Positions 51,629-63,972 of a DNA stretch of 64,000 bases are shown piece by piece. A model generated the notes under the pieces. The model worked only from the letters and a program-made list of their open reading frames with translations. It made no database searches and had not been told where the DNA came from. The DNA comes from Amycolatopsis thailandensis. Lineage in GTDB: Bacteria; Actinomycetota; Actinomycetes; Mycobacteriales; Pseudonocardiaceae. Location: positions 34,852-98,851 of the forward strand of contig NZ_NMQT01000020.1 of the NCBI RefSeq assembly GCF_002234405.1. The letters are read 5' to 3'. Position 1 is the stretch's first letter. Each line of letters opens with the position of its first letter. The position numbers and the translations under genes are program-made.

Positions 51629-51678
51629 CGTGAAGGCCCCCCTTCACTCGGCTCAGCCGAGGAAAAGGGGCCTTCACG
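51629..51678. repeat. AAGGCC-family hairpin
   Basis: Outer arms CGTGAAGGCCCC and GGGGCCTTCACG and inner arms CTCGGCT/AGCCGAG. It lies in the 503-base gap between the SDR gene and the Met/Cys-rich gene; nothing else in that gap looks coding. Confidence 0.65.
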
Positions 51679-51730
51679 CGGCAACGCTGTGGCGCTTGGT
51701 GACGTTGAGGTAGTTGGGGCGAGCGCTCTG

Positions 51731-51783
51731 TCGGTGAAGGCCTCCTTCACTACTCTCAAGGTAGGGAAGGAGGCCTTCACGGA
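51731..51783. repeat. AAGGCC-family hairpin
   Basis: Arms of about 22 bases (GGTGAAGGCCTCCTTC core) with a few mismatches around a TCTCAAG loop, closely like the hairpin at 11837. Third element in a row in this gap. Confidence 0.65.
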
Positions 51784-51997
51784 CTGGGGTGGCCGCCGTA
51801 CTCGGCCCCGGGGTCCGAAAGACGCTTTCCTCTCGTCTCACGCGGTGAAGGCTCCTTTCAGCCCGTGCCCGGGTCTCTGCTTGCGGGGACTTGCGGGCGA
51901 GCCGTCACTCGTCCCGGTGGCCGGGATGGCGGCCCGCTGACCTGCGCTGTAGTCCTGAGAGCGCGAAGCATCCAGGACCACCGAGGAGGCCCCGAGA

Positions 51998-52372
51998 ATG
52001 ACCCGGCAGATGAGCACCGCCATGCGCGACTGCATCGACCTGTGCAACGAGTGCCACGTCAGGTGCGAGGAGATGATGACGCGCTGCATGGAGGTCGGCG
52101 GCGCCAAGCTCGGGATGATGATGGTGACCTGCGGCGACATGTCCCGCATGAGCGCCGACATGATGATGCGCTGCTCGGCCATGATCGCCGACCTCGAAAT
52201 GATGCGCATGTGCGCGAAGACGTGCGGCCTGGCCTCCCAGATGATGCGCATGTGCGCCCAGGAGTGCGCCAGGACCGGCGACCCCGAACTGGCCGAGGCC
52301 GCCGACATGATGATGCGCTGCGCCGAGCTCTGCGGCACCATCACCGCCGAGATGATGATGGAGAACGCGTAA
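51998..52372 (+). CDS. Met/Cys-rich four-helix (DUF326-like) putative metal-binding protein
   Basis: 124 residues with 27 Met and 13 Cys. The Cys pattern CIDLCNECHVRCEEMMTRC and later KTCGLASQMMRMCAQEC matches the Cys spacing of DUF326/Csp copper-storage four-helix bundles, but positions that are often Ala or His in those proteins are Met here (ADMMMRC, AADMMMRCAEL). Such proteins can hold many Cu(I) ions with thiolates; the added thioethers suggest Cu(I) or Ag(I). GAGGAGG lies 8 bases upstream of the ATG. There is no signal peptide, so it is cytoplasmic. The array at 52371 begins in its stop codon. Confidence 0.85.
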   Translation: MTRQMSTAMRDCIDLCNECHVRCEEMMTRCMEVGGAKLGMMMVTCGDMSRMSADMMMRCSAMIADLEMMRMCAKTCGLASQMMRMCAQECARTGDPELAEAADMMMRCAELCGTITAEMMMENA

Positions 52373-52571
52373 CTCGCGTGCTCAAGCCCGTAACTCGCGT
52401 GATCAGGCCCGTGACTCGCGTGCTTGGACCCGGAACTCGTGATCAGAGCCGTGACTCACGAGTTCCGCCTCCAATCACGCGAGTCACGCCTTCAATCAAG
52501 CGAGTCACGGCTTCCAACACGCGAGTCACGGCTTCAGTCACGCGAGTTCCGGCTTCGATCACGCGAGTCCC
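52371..52571. repeat. Inverted array of about 21-bp units (array B)
   Basis: About four units in one orientation (AACTCGCGTGCTCAAGCCCG, AACTCGCGTGATCAGGCCCG, GACTCGCGTGCTTGGACCCG), a centre at GTGACTCACGAGTTCC, and then about five units in the other orientation (CGCGAGTCACGGCTTC). Units are more diverged than in array A, but share its core and its inverted layout. It starts in the TAA stop of the Met/Cys-rich gene. Confidence 0.8.
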
Positions 52572-52684
52572 GCCGGGCACGTCGAGTGTCCGCGCGAGCG
52601 GGACAAGTGACGTGCCCGGCTACAAGTAGACTTGCGCTGAACACGCCAGGTACGGTGTGCGCACAACTGCAGATCGGGCCGTCG

Positions 52685-52873
52685 AGCTGGAGCGGGAGAG
52701 CCCCCACGAACGTGGTGGGGCACCGAAGGAGCAAACTCCCCGGAATCTCTCAGGTACCCACTACCGCTTCCGCGAGGCCACTCTGGAAAGCAGGCGCGCA
52801 AGTGCGCCTCACCCAAGGTGAAAGCCGTCCTGTCCACGGGCGGTGAAACTCTCAGGTGCCATGACAGAGGGGG
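52685..52873 (+). promoter_or_regulatory. Glycine riboswitch (tandem aptamers)
   Basis: Aptamer 1 has GCGGGAGAG, CACCGAAGGAGCAA and ATCTCTCAGGTACCC; aptamer 2 has CACTCTGGAAAGCAGG, CACCCAAGGTGAAAGCC and GAAACTCTCAGGTGCC. This two-aptamer layout with the conserved CTCTCAGG strand is the glycine riboswitch, which switches on glycine-use genes when glycine is high. It ends about 48 bases before the gcvP start and controls the operon that follows. Confidence 0.93.
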
Positions 52874-52920
52874 AGTTCCCAGCGCACCGGTCTATCCGGC
52901 GCCTGAGTAAAGGAGCTCCC

Positions 52921-55752
<2,832 letters not shown>

Positions 55753-55760
55753 GGCACTTG

Positions 55761-56852
55761 ATGTCGAAAGAGACGTCCCTGCACGGAGTCCACAAAGGAC
55801 TGGGTGCGTTGTTCACCGACTTCGCGGGCTGGTCTATGCCGATCCGCTACAGCAGCGAGCTGGCGGAGCACAAAGCGGTCCGCGAGACCGCGGGCCTGTT
55901 CGACCTGTCCCACATGGCCGAGATCGAGGTGACCGGCCCGCAGGCCGCCGACACCCTCGACTTCGCGCTGGTCGGCAACCTGTCCGGGGTCAAGCCGGGC
56001 CGGGCGCGCTACACGATGATCTGCGACGAGAACGGCGGCGTGCTGGACGACCTGGTCGTCTACCGCCTCGAAGACGAGAAGTTCCTGGTCGTGGCCAACG
56101 CGGGCAACGCCGCCGTGGTCGCGGAGGCGCTGGCCGAGCGGGTCTCCGGGTTCGACGCCGTCGTCGACAACAAGTCCGAGGACGTCGCGCTGATCGCCGT
56201 CCAGGGCCCGAAGGCCGTCGAGATCCTGGGCGCCGTCACCGACGCCGACCTGGGCGCGCTCAAGTACTACGCGAGCGTCCCGGCCGTCGTGAAGGGTCAC
56301 GACGTCCTGCTCGCCCGCACCGGCTACACCGGCGAAGACGGCTTCGAGCTGTACGTCCCGGCCGGTGAGGCCCCCGCCGTCTGGCGCATCCTCACCGAGG
56401 CCGGCGAGCCGCACGGCCTGCTCCCGGCCGGTCTCGCCTGCCGCGACACGCTGCGCCTCGAAGCCGGAATGCCGTTGTACGGCAACGAGCTCAGCCTCCA
56501 GCTGAGCCCGTTCGAGGCCGGTCTCGGCCGCGTCGTCAAGTTCGAGAAGCCGAACGACTTCGTCGGCAAGGCCGCGCTCGAAGAGCTGTCCAAGAAGGAC
56601 GTTCCCCGGGTTCGTGTCGGGCTCAAGGGCGCCGGCCGCCGCGCGCCGCGCCACGGCTACACCGTCCTGTCCGGCGAGACCGAGATCGGCGAGGTCACCA
56701 GCGGTGCCCTGTCGCCGACCCTGGGCTACCCGATCGCCATGGCCTATGTGGACCGGGAGCACTCCGAGCCCGGCACCGAGCTTTCCGTCGACATCCGGGG
56801 CCGGATCGAGCCCGTCGAGGTCGTCGCCCTGCCCTTCTACTCCCGCGCCTGA
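55761..56852 (+). CDS. gcvT: Aminomethyltransferase, T protein of glycine cleavage
   Basis: 363 residues, ATG at 55761 with GAGG 6 bases before; 8 bases after gcvP. Motifs FTDFAGWSMPIRYSSELAEH, AGLFDLSHMAEIEVTGPQA and ARTGYTGEDGFELYVPA are the folate-binding T-protein core. It transfers the methylene group from the H protein to tetrahydrofolate. Confidence 0.97.
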   Translation: MSKETSLHGVHKGLGALFTDFAGWSMPIRYSSELAEHKAVRETAGLFDLSHMAEIEVTGPQAADTLDFALVGNLSGVKPGRARYTMICDENGGVLDDLVVYRLEDEKFLVVANAGNAAVVAEALAERVSGFDAVVDNKSEDVALIAVQGPKAVEILGAVTDADLGALKYYASVPAVVKGHDVLLARTGYTGEDGFELYVPAGEAPAVWRILTEAGEPHGLLPAGLACRDTLRLEAGMPLYGNELSLQLSPFEAGLGRVVKFEKPNDFVGKAALEELSKKDVPRVRVGLKGAGRRAPRHGYTVLSGETEIGEVTSGALSPTLGYPIAMAYVDREHSEPGTELSVDIRGRIEPVEVVALPFYSRA

Positions 56853-56869
56853 AAGGCCCTTGAACGACC

Positions 56870-57247
56870 ATGAGCATCCCCCAGGAACTGAAGTACACGA
56901 AGGAACACGAGTGGCTGAACGTCGTCGACGGCGTCGCCACCGTGGGCATCACCGCCTTCGCCGCCGAGTCGCTCGGTGACATCGTGTTCGTCCAGCTCCC
57001 CTCGGTCGGCGACACCGTCACCGCGGGCGAAGTGTTCGGCGAGGTCGAGTCGACCAAGTCGGTCAGCGAGCTGTACGCACCTGTGGACGGCGAGGTCGTC
57101 GAGGTGAACGAGGCCACAACGGACACCCCCGAGCTCATCAACTCGGACCCGTACGCCGAAGGATGGCTCCTGAAGGTGCGTCTGTCCGGCGACGTGCCCG
57201 CCCTGCTCGACGCCCAGGCGTACGCCGTCCTCACCCAGGAGAACTGA
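56870..57247 (+). CDS. gcvH: Glycine cleavage system H protein
   Basis: 125 residues. The lipoylated Lys is residue 63 ([20 protein letters not shown]); KEHEWLNV and [15 protein letters not shown] are conserved. It carries the aminomethyl group on lipoate between P, T and L proteins. It lies 17 bases after gcvT and one base before glyA. Confidence 0.97.
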   Translation: MSIPQELKYTKEHEWLNVVDGVATVGITAFAAESLGDIVFVQLPSVGDTVTAGEVFGEVESTKSVSELYAPVDGEVVEVNEATTDTPELINSDPYAEGWLLKVRLSGDVPALLDAQAYAVLTQEN

Positions 57248-57248
57248 G

Positions 57249-58517
57249 ATGTTCAACGCCGCCCTGTCCGACGTGGACCCCGAGGTCGCCACCGCCGTCG
57301 CGGCCGAACTCGACCGGCAGCAGTCGACCCTGGAGATGATCGCCTCGGAGAACTTCGCCCCGGTGGGCGTGCTCGAAGCGCAGGGTTCGGTGCTGACCAA
57401 CAAATACGCCGAGGGCTACCCCGGCCGCCGCTACTACGGCGGTTGCGAGCACGTCGACGTCATCGAGCAGCTGGCGATCGACCGCGCGAAGGCCCTGTTC
57501 GGCGCCGAGCACGCCAACGTCCAGCCGCACTCGGGCGCGCAGGCCAACGCCGCCGCCATGGTCGCGGTGCTCAACCCCGGTGACACCATCCTCGGTCTCG
57601 ACCTCGCCCACGGCGGTCACCTGACCCACGGGATGAAGATCAACTTCTCCGGCAAGCTCTACAACGTCGTCGCGTACCACGTCGACAAGGAGACCGGGAT
57701 CGTCGACGTCGAGGAGATCGAGCGCCTCGCCAAGGAGCACAAGCCGAAGCTGATCATCGCCGGCTGGTCGGCGTACCCTCGTCAGCTCGACTTCGCCGAG
57801 TTCCGCCGCATCGCTGACGAGGTCGGCGCGAAGGTCATGGTCGACATGGCGCACTTCGCCGGTCTCGTCGCCGCCGGGCTGCACCCGAGCCCGGTGCCGT
57901 ACGCCGACATCGTGACCACGACCACGCACAAGACCCTCGGCGGCCCGCGCGGCGGCATCATCCTGTCCCGTCAGGAGCTCGCCAAGAAGATCAACTCGGC
58001 GGTGTTCCCCGGCCAGCAGGGCGGTCCGCTGGAGCACGTCATCGCCGCCAAGGCCGTCGCGCTCAAGATCGCCGCGAGCGAGGAGTTCCGCGAGCGTCAG
58101 CAGCGTGTGCTCGAAGGCGCGAAGATCCTGGCCGACCGCCTTTCGCGCACGGACTGCTCCGAAGCGGGCGTCCGCGTGCTGACCGGCGGCACCGACGTGC
58201 ACCTGGTGCTCGTCGACCTGGTCAACTCCACTTTGGACGGTCAGCAGGCCGAGGACCGGCTGCACTCGGTCGGTATCACGGTCAACCGCAACGCCGTCCC
58301 GTTCGACCCGCGCCCGCCGATGATCACCTCAGGCCTGCGGATCGGCACCCCGGCGCTGGCCACCCGCGGCTTCGGTGCCGAGGACTTCGCCGAGGTCGCC
58401 GACATCATCGCCGAGGCGCTGCGCCCGGACTTCGACGAGGCCCTGCGCCAGTCGCTGTCCGCCCGGGTCGAGCTGCTGGCCAAGAAGCACCCGCTGTACG
58501 CGGACCTCAACCGATGA
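57249..58517 (+). CDS. glyA: Serine hydroxymethyltransferase
   Basis: 422 residues. PLP Lys228 is in [15 protein letters not shown]; the opening [20 protein letters not shown] is the standard SHMT start. It joins glycine with methylene-tetrahydrofolate to make serine. Its place directly after gcvH lets the C1 unit made by glycine cleavage be used at once. Confidence 0.97.
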   Translation: MFNAALSDVDPEVATAVAAELDRQQSTLEMIASENFAPVGVLEAQGSVLTNKYAEGYPGRRYYGGCEHVDVIEQLAIDRAKALFGAEHANVQPHSGAQANAAAMVAVLNPGDTILGLDLAHGGHLTHGMKINFSGKLYNVVAYHVDKETGIVDVEEIERLAKEHKPKLIIAGWSAYPRQLDFAEFRRIADEVGAKVMVDMAHFAGLVAAGLHPSPVPYADIVTTTTHKTLGGPRGGIILSRQELAKKINSAVFPGQQGGPLEHVIAAKAVALKIAASEEFRERQQRVLEGAKILADRLSRTDCSEAGVRVLTGGTDVHLVLVDLVNSTLDGQQAEDRLHSVGITVNRNAVPFDPRPPMITSGLRIGTPALATRGFGAEDFAEVADIIAEALRPDFDEALRQSLSARVELLAKKHPLYADLNR

Positions 58518-59515
58518 GCGCGCTCCCCGAGGGGCGCAAACTTCTCCGGCTGGAAGTCCGCAACGCGCAGACCCCGATCGAGAAGAAGCCGCCGTGGATC
58601 AAGACCCGCGCGCGGATGGGCCCCGAGTTCACCGAGCTGAAGGGCCTGGTCAAGCGCGAAGGGCTCCACACCGTCTGCGAAGAAGCCGGGTGTCCCAACA
58701 TCTACGAGTGCTGGGAAGACCGTGAGGCGACCTTCCTGATCGGTGGGGATCAGTGCACGCGGCGTTGTGACTTCTGTCAGATCGATACGGGCAAGCCTGA
58801 GGCGCTGGACACGACCGAGCCCCGCAAGGTGGCGGAGTCAGTGCAGGCCATGGGGTTGCGCTATTCGACGGTGACCGGTGTGGCGCGTGACGACCTGGAG
58901 GACGGTGGTGCGTGGCTCTACGCGGAGACCGTCCGCCAGATCCACGCGCTGAACCCGGGTACCGGTGTCGAGTTGCTGATCCCGGACTTCAACGCCGACC
59001 CGGATCAGCTGGCCGAGGTGTTCGGTTCGCGGCCGGAGGTTTTGGCGCACAATGTGGAGACGGTGCCGCGGATTTTCAAGCGGATCCGTCCTGGTTTCCG
59101 GTACGCGCGGTCGCTGGAGGTCATCACGAAGGCCCGTGAGGCCGGTCTGGTGACGAAGTCGAACCTGATCCTCGGTATGGGTGAGACGCCGGAGGAGGTG
59201 GCTCCGGCGATGCAGGATCTGGTCGACGCGGGCTGCGAGATCCTCACGATCACCCAGTACCTGCGTCCGTCGCCGCGGCACCATCCGGTGGACCGGTGGG
59301 TCAAGCCCGAAGAGTTCGTCGAGCACTCGAAGGCCGCCGAAGCGATGGGATTCGCTGGTGTGATGGCCGGGCCGCTCGTACGCTCGTCGTATCGGGCCGG
59401 TCGCCTTTTCGCCCAGACCAAGGCTCACCGCGGCGAAGCGCTGTCGGAGAACTTGGCCCATCTCGCCGCCGAAGGGCCCGCGGCCCAAGAAGCCAGCTCC
59501 CTGCTGGCCAGATAG
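58514..59515 (+). CDS. lipA: Lipoyl synthase
   Basis: 333 residues, overlapping glyA (ATGA). Two iron-sulfur clusters: Cys55-x4-Cys60-x5-Cys66 (auxiliary) and Cys81-x3-Cys85-x2-Cys88 (radical [11 protein letters not shown]). It inserts sulfur into octanoylated lipoyl domains, such as the H protein made from the same operon. Third-position base use shifts from C-rich to G/T-rich at about 58730-59230 and back again, unlike the flanking genes. No lipB is nearby, so this is probably an operon-dedicated lipA or one of two copies. Confidence 0.95.
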   Translation: MSALPEGRKLLRLEVRNAQTPIEKKPPWIKTRARMGPEFTELKGLVKREGLHTVCEEAGCPNIYECWEDREATFLIGGDQCTRRCDFCQIDTGKPEALDTTEPRKVAESVQAMGLRYSTVTGVARDDLEDGGAWLYAETVRQIHALNPGTGVELLIPDFNADPDQLAEVFGSRPEVLAHNVETVPRIFKRIRPGFRYARSLEVITKAREAGLVTKSNLILGMGETPEEVAPAMQDLVDAGCEILTITQYLRPSPRHHPVDRWVKPEEFVEHSKAAEAMGFAGVMAGPLVRSSYRAGRLFAQTKAHRGEALSENLAHLAAEGPAAQEASSLLAR

Positions 59516-59531
59516 GAAGGAGGGCAGATCA

Positions 59532-60905
59532 ATGGCGATCAGCGTCTTCGACCTGTTTTCGATCGGCATCGGCCCCTCCAGCTCCCACACGGTGGGCCCG
59601 ATGCGCGCCGCCCTGACCTTTGTGGACGGTTTGGCCGCCGACGGCGACCTCGCCGCCACGACGCGGGTCCAGAGCGAGCTTTTCGGTTCGCTGGGCGCGA
59701 CAGGGTTCGGGCACGGCAGCGACAAGGCCGTGCTGCTCGGGCTGTCCGGGGAGCGTCCGGAGGAGATCGACACCGACACGGTGCCCGGCAAGATCGCGGA
59801 GATCCGGGAGTCGTGCCTGCTGAAGGTGCGCGGTGAACACGAGATCGTGTTCACCGAGGACACCGACCTGACGATGCACCGGCGGAAGTCGTTGCCGGCG
59901 CACCCGAACGGGATGATCTTCCGCGCGTTCGACGCCGACGGGAAGGTGCTGCGCGAGCGCACCTACTACTCGGTCGGCGGCGGCTTCGTGCGCGACGAGT
60001 CCTATGAGACCGACACCGTCGTCGTCGAGGACTCGACGAAACTGGAGTTCCCGTTCCGCACCGGCGCGGATCTGCTGAAGCACTGCGAAGACACCGGGCT
60101 GTCGATCAGCGAGGTCATGCTGCGCAACGAACTCGCGTGGCGCACACGCGAGGAGATCCGCGAGGGGCTGCTGGAGATCTGGCAGGTCATGGTGGAGTGC
60201 GTGCGCAACGGCTGTGAGCACGAGGGCGTCCTGCCGGGCGGCCTGAAGGTGCCGCGGCGCGCGAAGGCGTTGCACGAGAAGCTGCTCGCGGAGGACGGCG
60301 TCGGCGATCCGCTGTACGCGATGGACTGGGTGAGCCTGTACGCGCTGGCGGTCAACGAGGAGAACGCCGCGGGCGGGCGGGTCGTCACCGCGCCGACCAA
60401 CGGCGCCGCGGGGATCATCCCGGCGGTGCTGCACTACTACCAGCGGTTCATCCGGGGCTCGTCGGACGACGGCATCGTGACGTTCATGCTCACCGCGGGC
60501 GCGATCGGCTCGATCCTCAAGCAGACGGGCTCGATCTCGGGCGCCGAGGTCGGCTGCCAGGGCGAGGTCGGTTCGGCCAGCGCGATGGCCGCCGCCGGGC
60601 TCACCGAGGTCCTCGGCGGTTCGCCCGCGCAGGTGGAGAACGCCGCCGAGATCGGCGTCGAACACCACCTGGGGCTGACCTGCGACCCGGTCGGCGGGCT
60701 GGTGCAGATCCCGTGCATCGAGCGCAACGCGGTCGGCGCGTCGAAGGCGATCCACGCCGCGCGGATGGCGATGCGCGGCGACGGTTCGCACGTCGTGACG
60801 CTGGACAAGGCGATCAAGACGATGCGCGAGACCGGCGCCGACATGAGCGTGAAGTACAAGGAGACCGCGCGGGGCGGCCTGGCCGTCAACGTCATCGAGT
60901 GCTGA
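59532..60905 (+). CDS. sdaA: L-serine ammonia-lyase (iron-sulfur type)
   Basis: 457 residues. The beta domain ([20 protein letters not shown]) and alpha domain ([60 protein letters not shown]) are fused in one chain; the Cys residues in GCQGE, TCDP and PCIER hold the 4Fe-4S cluster. It deaminates L-serine to pyruvate. In this operon it completes a route from glycine through serine to pyruvate. The start follows a GGAGG about 10 bases upstream. Confidence 0.96.
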   Translation: MAISVFDLFSIGIGPSSSHTVGPMRAALTFVDGLAADGDLAATTRVQSELFGSLGATGFGHGSDKAVLLGLSGERPEEIDTDTVPGKIAEIRESCLLKVRGEHEIVFTEDTDLTMHRRKSLPAHPNGMIFRAFDADGKVLRERTYYSVGGGFVRDESYETDTVVVEDSTKLEFPFRTGADLLKHCEDTGLSISEVMLRNELAWRTREEIREGLLEIWQVMVECVRNGCEHEGVLPGGLKVPRRAKALHEKLLAEDGVGDPLYAMDWVSLYALAVNEENAAGGRVVTAPTNGAAGIIPAVLHYYQRFIRGSSDDGIVTFMLTAGAIGSILKQTGSISGAEVGCQGEVGSASAMAAAGLTEVLGGSPAQVENAAEIGVEHHLGLTCDPVGGLVQIPCIERNAVGASKAIHAARMAMRGDGSHVVTLDKAIKTMRETGADMSVKYKETARGGLAVNVIEC

Positions 60906-60918
60906 CGGCCTGCATTTA

Positions 60919-60957
60919 GTCCTCTGGATGCGGTACCTGTGTGTGCATCCAGAGGAC
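60919..60957. repeat. TCCTCTGGATGCGG-family hairpin
   Basis: Arms GTCCTCTGGATGC and GCATCCAGAGGAC around a 13-base loop, 14 bases after the sdaA stop. Same core as at 17191 and 61719; likely the operon terminator. Confidence 0.75.
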
Positions 60958-60984
60958 GAATCGCGGGCGGCCTAAACTCGAAGA

Positions 60985-61707
60985 GTGGAGTCGAGCACGG
61001 TCGCGAACGCGGGTGACGCGCTGTTCCGCCCGGTGCGCGCGGGCAACGCCTTCGAGGAGACCGTCGAAAGGCTGCTCCAGGCGATCCGGCTGGGCGTGGT
61101 GGGCGCGGGAGAGCGGCTGCCCTCCGAACGCGAGCTGGCCGAGCGGCTCGGGGTCAGCCGGGTGACGCTGCGCGAGGCGATCCGCGCGCTGGCCGACGCC
61201 GGTTACGTCGAGTCGAGGCGCGGGCGCTACGGCGGCACCTTCGTCAACGACGTCCTGCCCGACCCGCCCGCCGCCGACGGCCGGAACGTCGACAACGTCA
61301 CCCTGGAGGACGCGCTCGGCCTGCGGCACGTCCTGGAGACCGGCGCCGCCGAGATGGCGGCGTCGCGGTCGCTCAGCCCGGCGGACAGGCAGCACCTGAC
61401 CAGCACCCTCGCCGAGGCCGCGGCGGCCGACGTCGGCGACTACCGGCGCAAGGATTCGCGGCTGCACCTGGCGATCGCCGAGGTCACCGCGTCCGGCTCG
61501 CTGACCACGGCGATGGCCGACGCGCGGATGCGGGTCAACCAGCTGCTCGACATGATCCCGCTGCTGGAGCCGAACCTGGAGCACTCCAACGCCCAGCACG
61601 AGGCCATCGTCGACGCGATCCTCGCGGGTGACTCCGAGGCGGCCCGCCGGGCGATGGCCGAACACGTCGAAGGCACCGCTTCGCTGCTTCGCGCCTTCCT
61701 CGCCTGA
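60985..61707 (+). CDS. FadR-subfamily GntR transcriptional regulator
   Basis: 240 residues, GTG start. The winged HTH (GERLPSERELAERLGVSRVT, LREAIRALADAGYVESRRGR) is followed by an all-helical FCD ligand domain (LGLRHVLETGAAEMAASRSL, NLEHSNAQHEAIVDAILAGD) with the His/Asp metal-site pattern. FadR-type regulators bind small carboxylates. It sits between two hairpins of the same family, so it is transcribed alone; its targets are unknown, though the adjacent serine/glycine operon is an obvious candidate. Confidence 0.9.
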   Translation: MESSTVANAGDALFRPVRAGNAFEETVERLLQAIRLGVVGAGERLPSERELAERLGVSRVTLREAIRALADAGYVESRRGRYGGTFVNDVLPDPPAADGRNVDNVTLEDALGLRHVLETGAAEMAASRSLSPADRQHLTSTLAEAAAADVGDYRRKDSRLHLAIAEVTASGSLTTAMADARMRVNQLLDMIPLLEPNLEHSNAQHEAIVDAILAGDSEAARRAMAEHVEGTASLLRAFLA

Positions 61708-61718
61708 TCCCTTCGTCT

Positions 61719-61783
61719 CGCGTTTCGTCCTCTGGATGCGGTAGTTGGCGAGACGAACTACCGCATCCAGAGGACGAAACGCG
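61719..61783. repeat. TCCTCTGGATGCGG-family hairpin with 28-bp perfect arms
   Basis: Arms 61719-61746 and 61756-61783 are exactly complementary around a 9-base loop (core TTTCGTCCTCTGGATGCGG). It lies 12 bases after the FadR-type gene. Confidence 0.8.
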
Positions 61784-61850
61784 GAGAGATGAGGACACGA
61801 TTAGGTGATTTTCCCACAACCTTTTCACTCGTCCGGGCGTCTAAGCCGGT

Positions 61851-63809
61851 GTGGAGAACCCGGATGACGCGACCGCACCCGAGTCGGAGCCCACGGACAC
61901 CCCTGCGCCGAAGCCGAAAAAGCGCAGGTGGCGCCGCATCGTCGCCTGGTCGCTCGGCCTCCTGATCGGCATCCCGGTGGTCGCGTTCGGGGTCGCGTAC
62001 GTCCTGCTCGACGTCCGCAGTCCGCAGGATGTGCTCGCCGACCTCGACAAGACGGTCATCTTGCAGAACGCGGACGGTTCCGAGCTGCTCAAGGTGATCC
62101 CGACCGGGGGCGACCGGCAGTTCGTGCCCTACGACGCCGTCCCCGCGAAGCTGCGTGACGCGATCATCGCGACCGAGGACCCGACCTACTGGGAGAACGA
62201 AGGCTTCGACCCCACCGGAGTCGGCCGCGCGCTGGTGACCGGTGTCGGCGGCGGGTCGGGGATCACCCAGCAGTACATCAAGAAGTCCACCGGCAACGAC
62301 GACGCCACCCTGCTCCGCAAGTTCTCCGAACTGGTGCTCGCCACGAAGATCACCCAGCAGCAGACCAAGAAGGAGATCTTCGAGAGTTACGTCAACATCA
62401 TCTCGTTCGGCCGGGGCACCTACGGCCCGGCCTCGGCGATGAACGCCTACTTCGGCCGCAAGCTCGACGACTCGATGACCTGGAGCGAGGCCGCCTTCCT
62501 CGCCGGCATGATCCAGTCGCCGTCGGTGCACGACCCGTACGCCTCCTCCCACGAGCACGCCAGGAAACGCTGGGCCTACGTGATGAACAAGCTGGTCACG
62601 CGGGGTTATGTCAGCCAGGCCGAAGCAGTCACCCTGACCTACCCGGGGGACGCGATCCAGCCGCCGTCGGAGACCCGCGCCGGACGAGTCACCTACGAGC
62701 AGTACCACCTCAAGCAGCAGGTGCTCGCCGAGCTGGAACAGGTCGGCTACCCGCTGGACCGTCTCCGCGGCGGCGCGATGAAGGTCGAGACGACCATCGA
62801 TCCGCGTGCCCAGGCCGACGCCGAGAAGGTCGTCAAGGAGCGGTTGCAGGGGCAGCCGGAGCACTTCCGCGCCTCGCTGGTCGCCGTCGAACCCGGGACC
62901 GGCGCCATCCGCGCCTACAACGGCGGCGGCTGGAGCGTGCACGACTACGCCGGCACCCCGTACGGCACCGGCTCGGTCTTCACCCCGTTCACGCTCGCCG
63001 CCGGTCTCGAACGCGGCGTCAACGTCGACGAGCCGCTCAAACCGCCGGGCAAGGTCGACTTCCTCGGCGAGACCTTCACTTTCCAGGACCAGTGCGGCGA
63101 GGCGGGCAAGTGCACGCTGCGCCAGGCGATCGGACGGGACGCGCAAGGCCCGTTCGTCGAGCTGGCGAAGAAGCTCGGCGCGGAAACCGTCCGGGACGGC
63201 GCCCGCGCGGCGGGGATCCCCGAAGCCGTCGACGGCGCGGTGACCCTGCGCGAGAAGGACGGCTTCCTGATCGGCCCGGGGATCGCGGTCGGCCGGTATC
63301 CCTTGCGTCCCAGCGACATGGCCGGCGCCTACGCGACCTTCGCCGCTGACGGCATGCGCGCCACCCCGCATCTGGTGTCGAAGATCCGGGGCGAGAACGG
63401 CGAAGTGGTGTGGGAACGCCCGTCGGACAAAGCACCCGCGTTCAAGGGCGACGAGGCGCTGAGCCGCCGGATCGCGGGCACGATCAGCCAGGTGCTGACC
63501 ACCGGGCTGAAGGATCGACCGGCCGCGCTGAAGACCGGCGCCTTCCAGTACAACGAAACCGATGACAACGCCGGCGCCTGGGCGGTCGGGTACACGCCGC
63601 AGCTTTCGACGGCGGTCTGGGTCGGCTCGGACGAGCCGCGCCGGATGCGGGACGCCGCCGGGCAGAAGCTGACCGGCAAGACTCTCCCGGCCGAGATGTG
63701 GCAGCGCTTCATGAACGGCTTCCACCAAGGATTGCCTTCGCGGTGGCCGGTACTCGCCGGCCCCGCCGCACCCACCGAGACCGCCGCGGTACCGGGCCGC
63801 CCACGCTGA
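61851..63809 (+). CDS. Class A penicillin-binding protein with degenerate transpeptidase motifs
   Basis: 652 residues. A Pro/Lys-rich cytoplasmic tail and one transmembrane helix (IVAWSLGLLIGIPVVAFGVA) lead to a GT51 domain: Glu109 (ATEDPTYWENEGFD), GSGITQQYIKK, RKFSE and Glu178 (EIFESYVNIISFGRGTYG), so glycan polymerisation looks intact. In the transpeptidase domain the SxxK site reads S375-V-F-T378 (GSVFTPFTLAAG), the SxN site is replaced by RDAQ near residue 430, and only KTG (561-563) remains. Transpeptidation, and covalent beta-lactam binding, are therefore doubtful. The GTG start at 61851 has no strong ribosome site. Confidence 0.88.
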   Translation: MENPDDATAPESEPTDTPAPKPKKRRWRRIVAWSLGLLIGIPVVAFGVAYVLLDVRSPQDVLADLDKTVILQNADGSELLKVIPTGGDRQFVPYDAVPAKLRDAIIATEDPTYWENEGFDPTGVGRALVTGVGGGSGITQQYIKKSTGNDDATLLRKFSELVLATKITQQQTKKEIFESYVNIISFGRGTYGPASAMNAYFGRKLDDSMTWSEAAFLAGMIQSPSVHDPYASSHEHARKRWAYVMNKLVTRGYVSQAEAVTLTYPGDAIQPPSETRAGRVTYEQYHLKQQVLAELEQVGYPLDRLRGGAMKVETTIDPRAQADAEKVVKERLQGQPEHFRASLVAVEPGTGAIRAYNGGGWSVHDYAGTPYGTGSVFTPFTLAAGLERGVNVDEPLKPPGKVDFLGETFTFQDQCGEAGKCTLRQAIGRDAQGPFVELAKKLGAETVRDGARAAGIPEAVDGAVTLREKDGFLIGPGIAVGRYPLRPSDMAGAYATFAADGMRATPHLVSKIRGENGEVVWERPSDKAPAFKGDEALSRRIAGTISQVLTTGLKDRPAALKTGAFQYNETDDNAGAWAVGYTPQLSTAVWVGSDEPRRMRDAAGQKLTGKTLPAEMWQRFMNGFHQGLPSRWPVLAGPAAPTETAAVPGRPR

Positions 63810-63972
63810 CGGGTGTTCGTGAGTGGCGATTCGGGTCGGGCCTTCGCGGCGCGGCCTGACCCGGTCCGCGGGAGCCGATCGCGACCTCGACTGTCCACAG
63901 GGACACTCTTTGCGGCTGGACCACTGTCCCATGTGGACACTTGAGGCGTGACCGGCTCCGCCGGCCCCTGCA

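Noticed and set aside
61758..63932. 724-residue reverse open frame opposite the PBP
   Set aside because: Antisense shadow; no start signal or motif.
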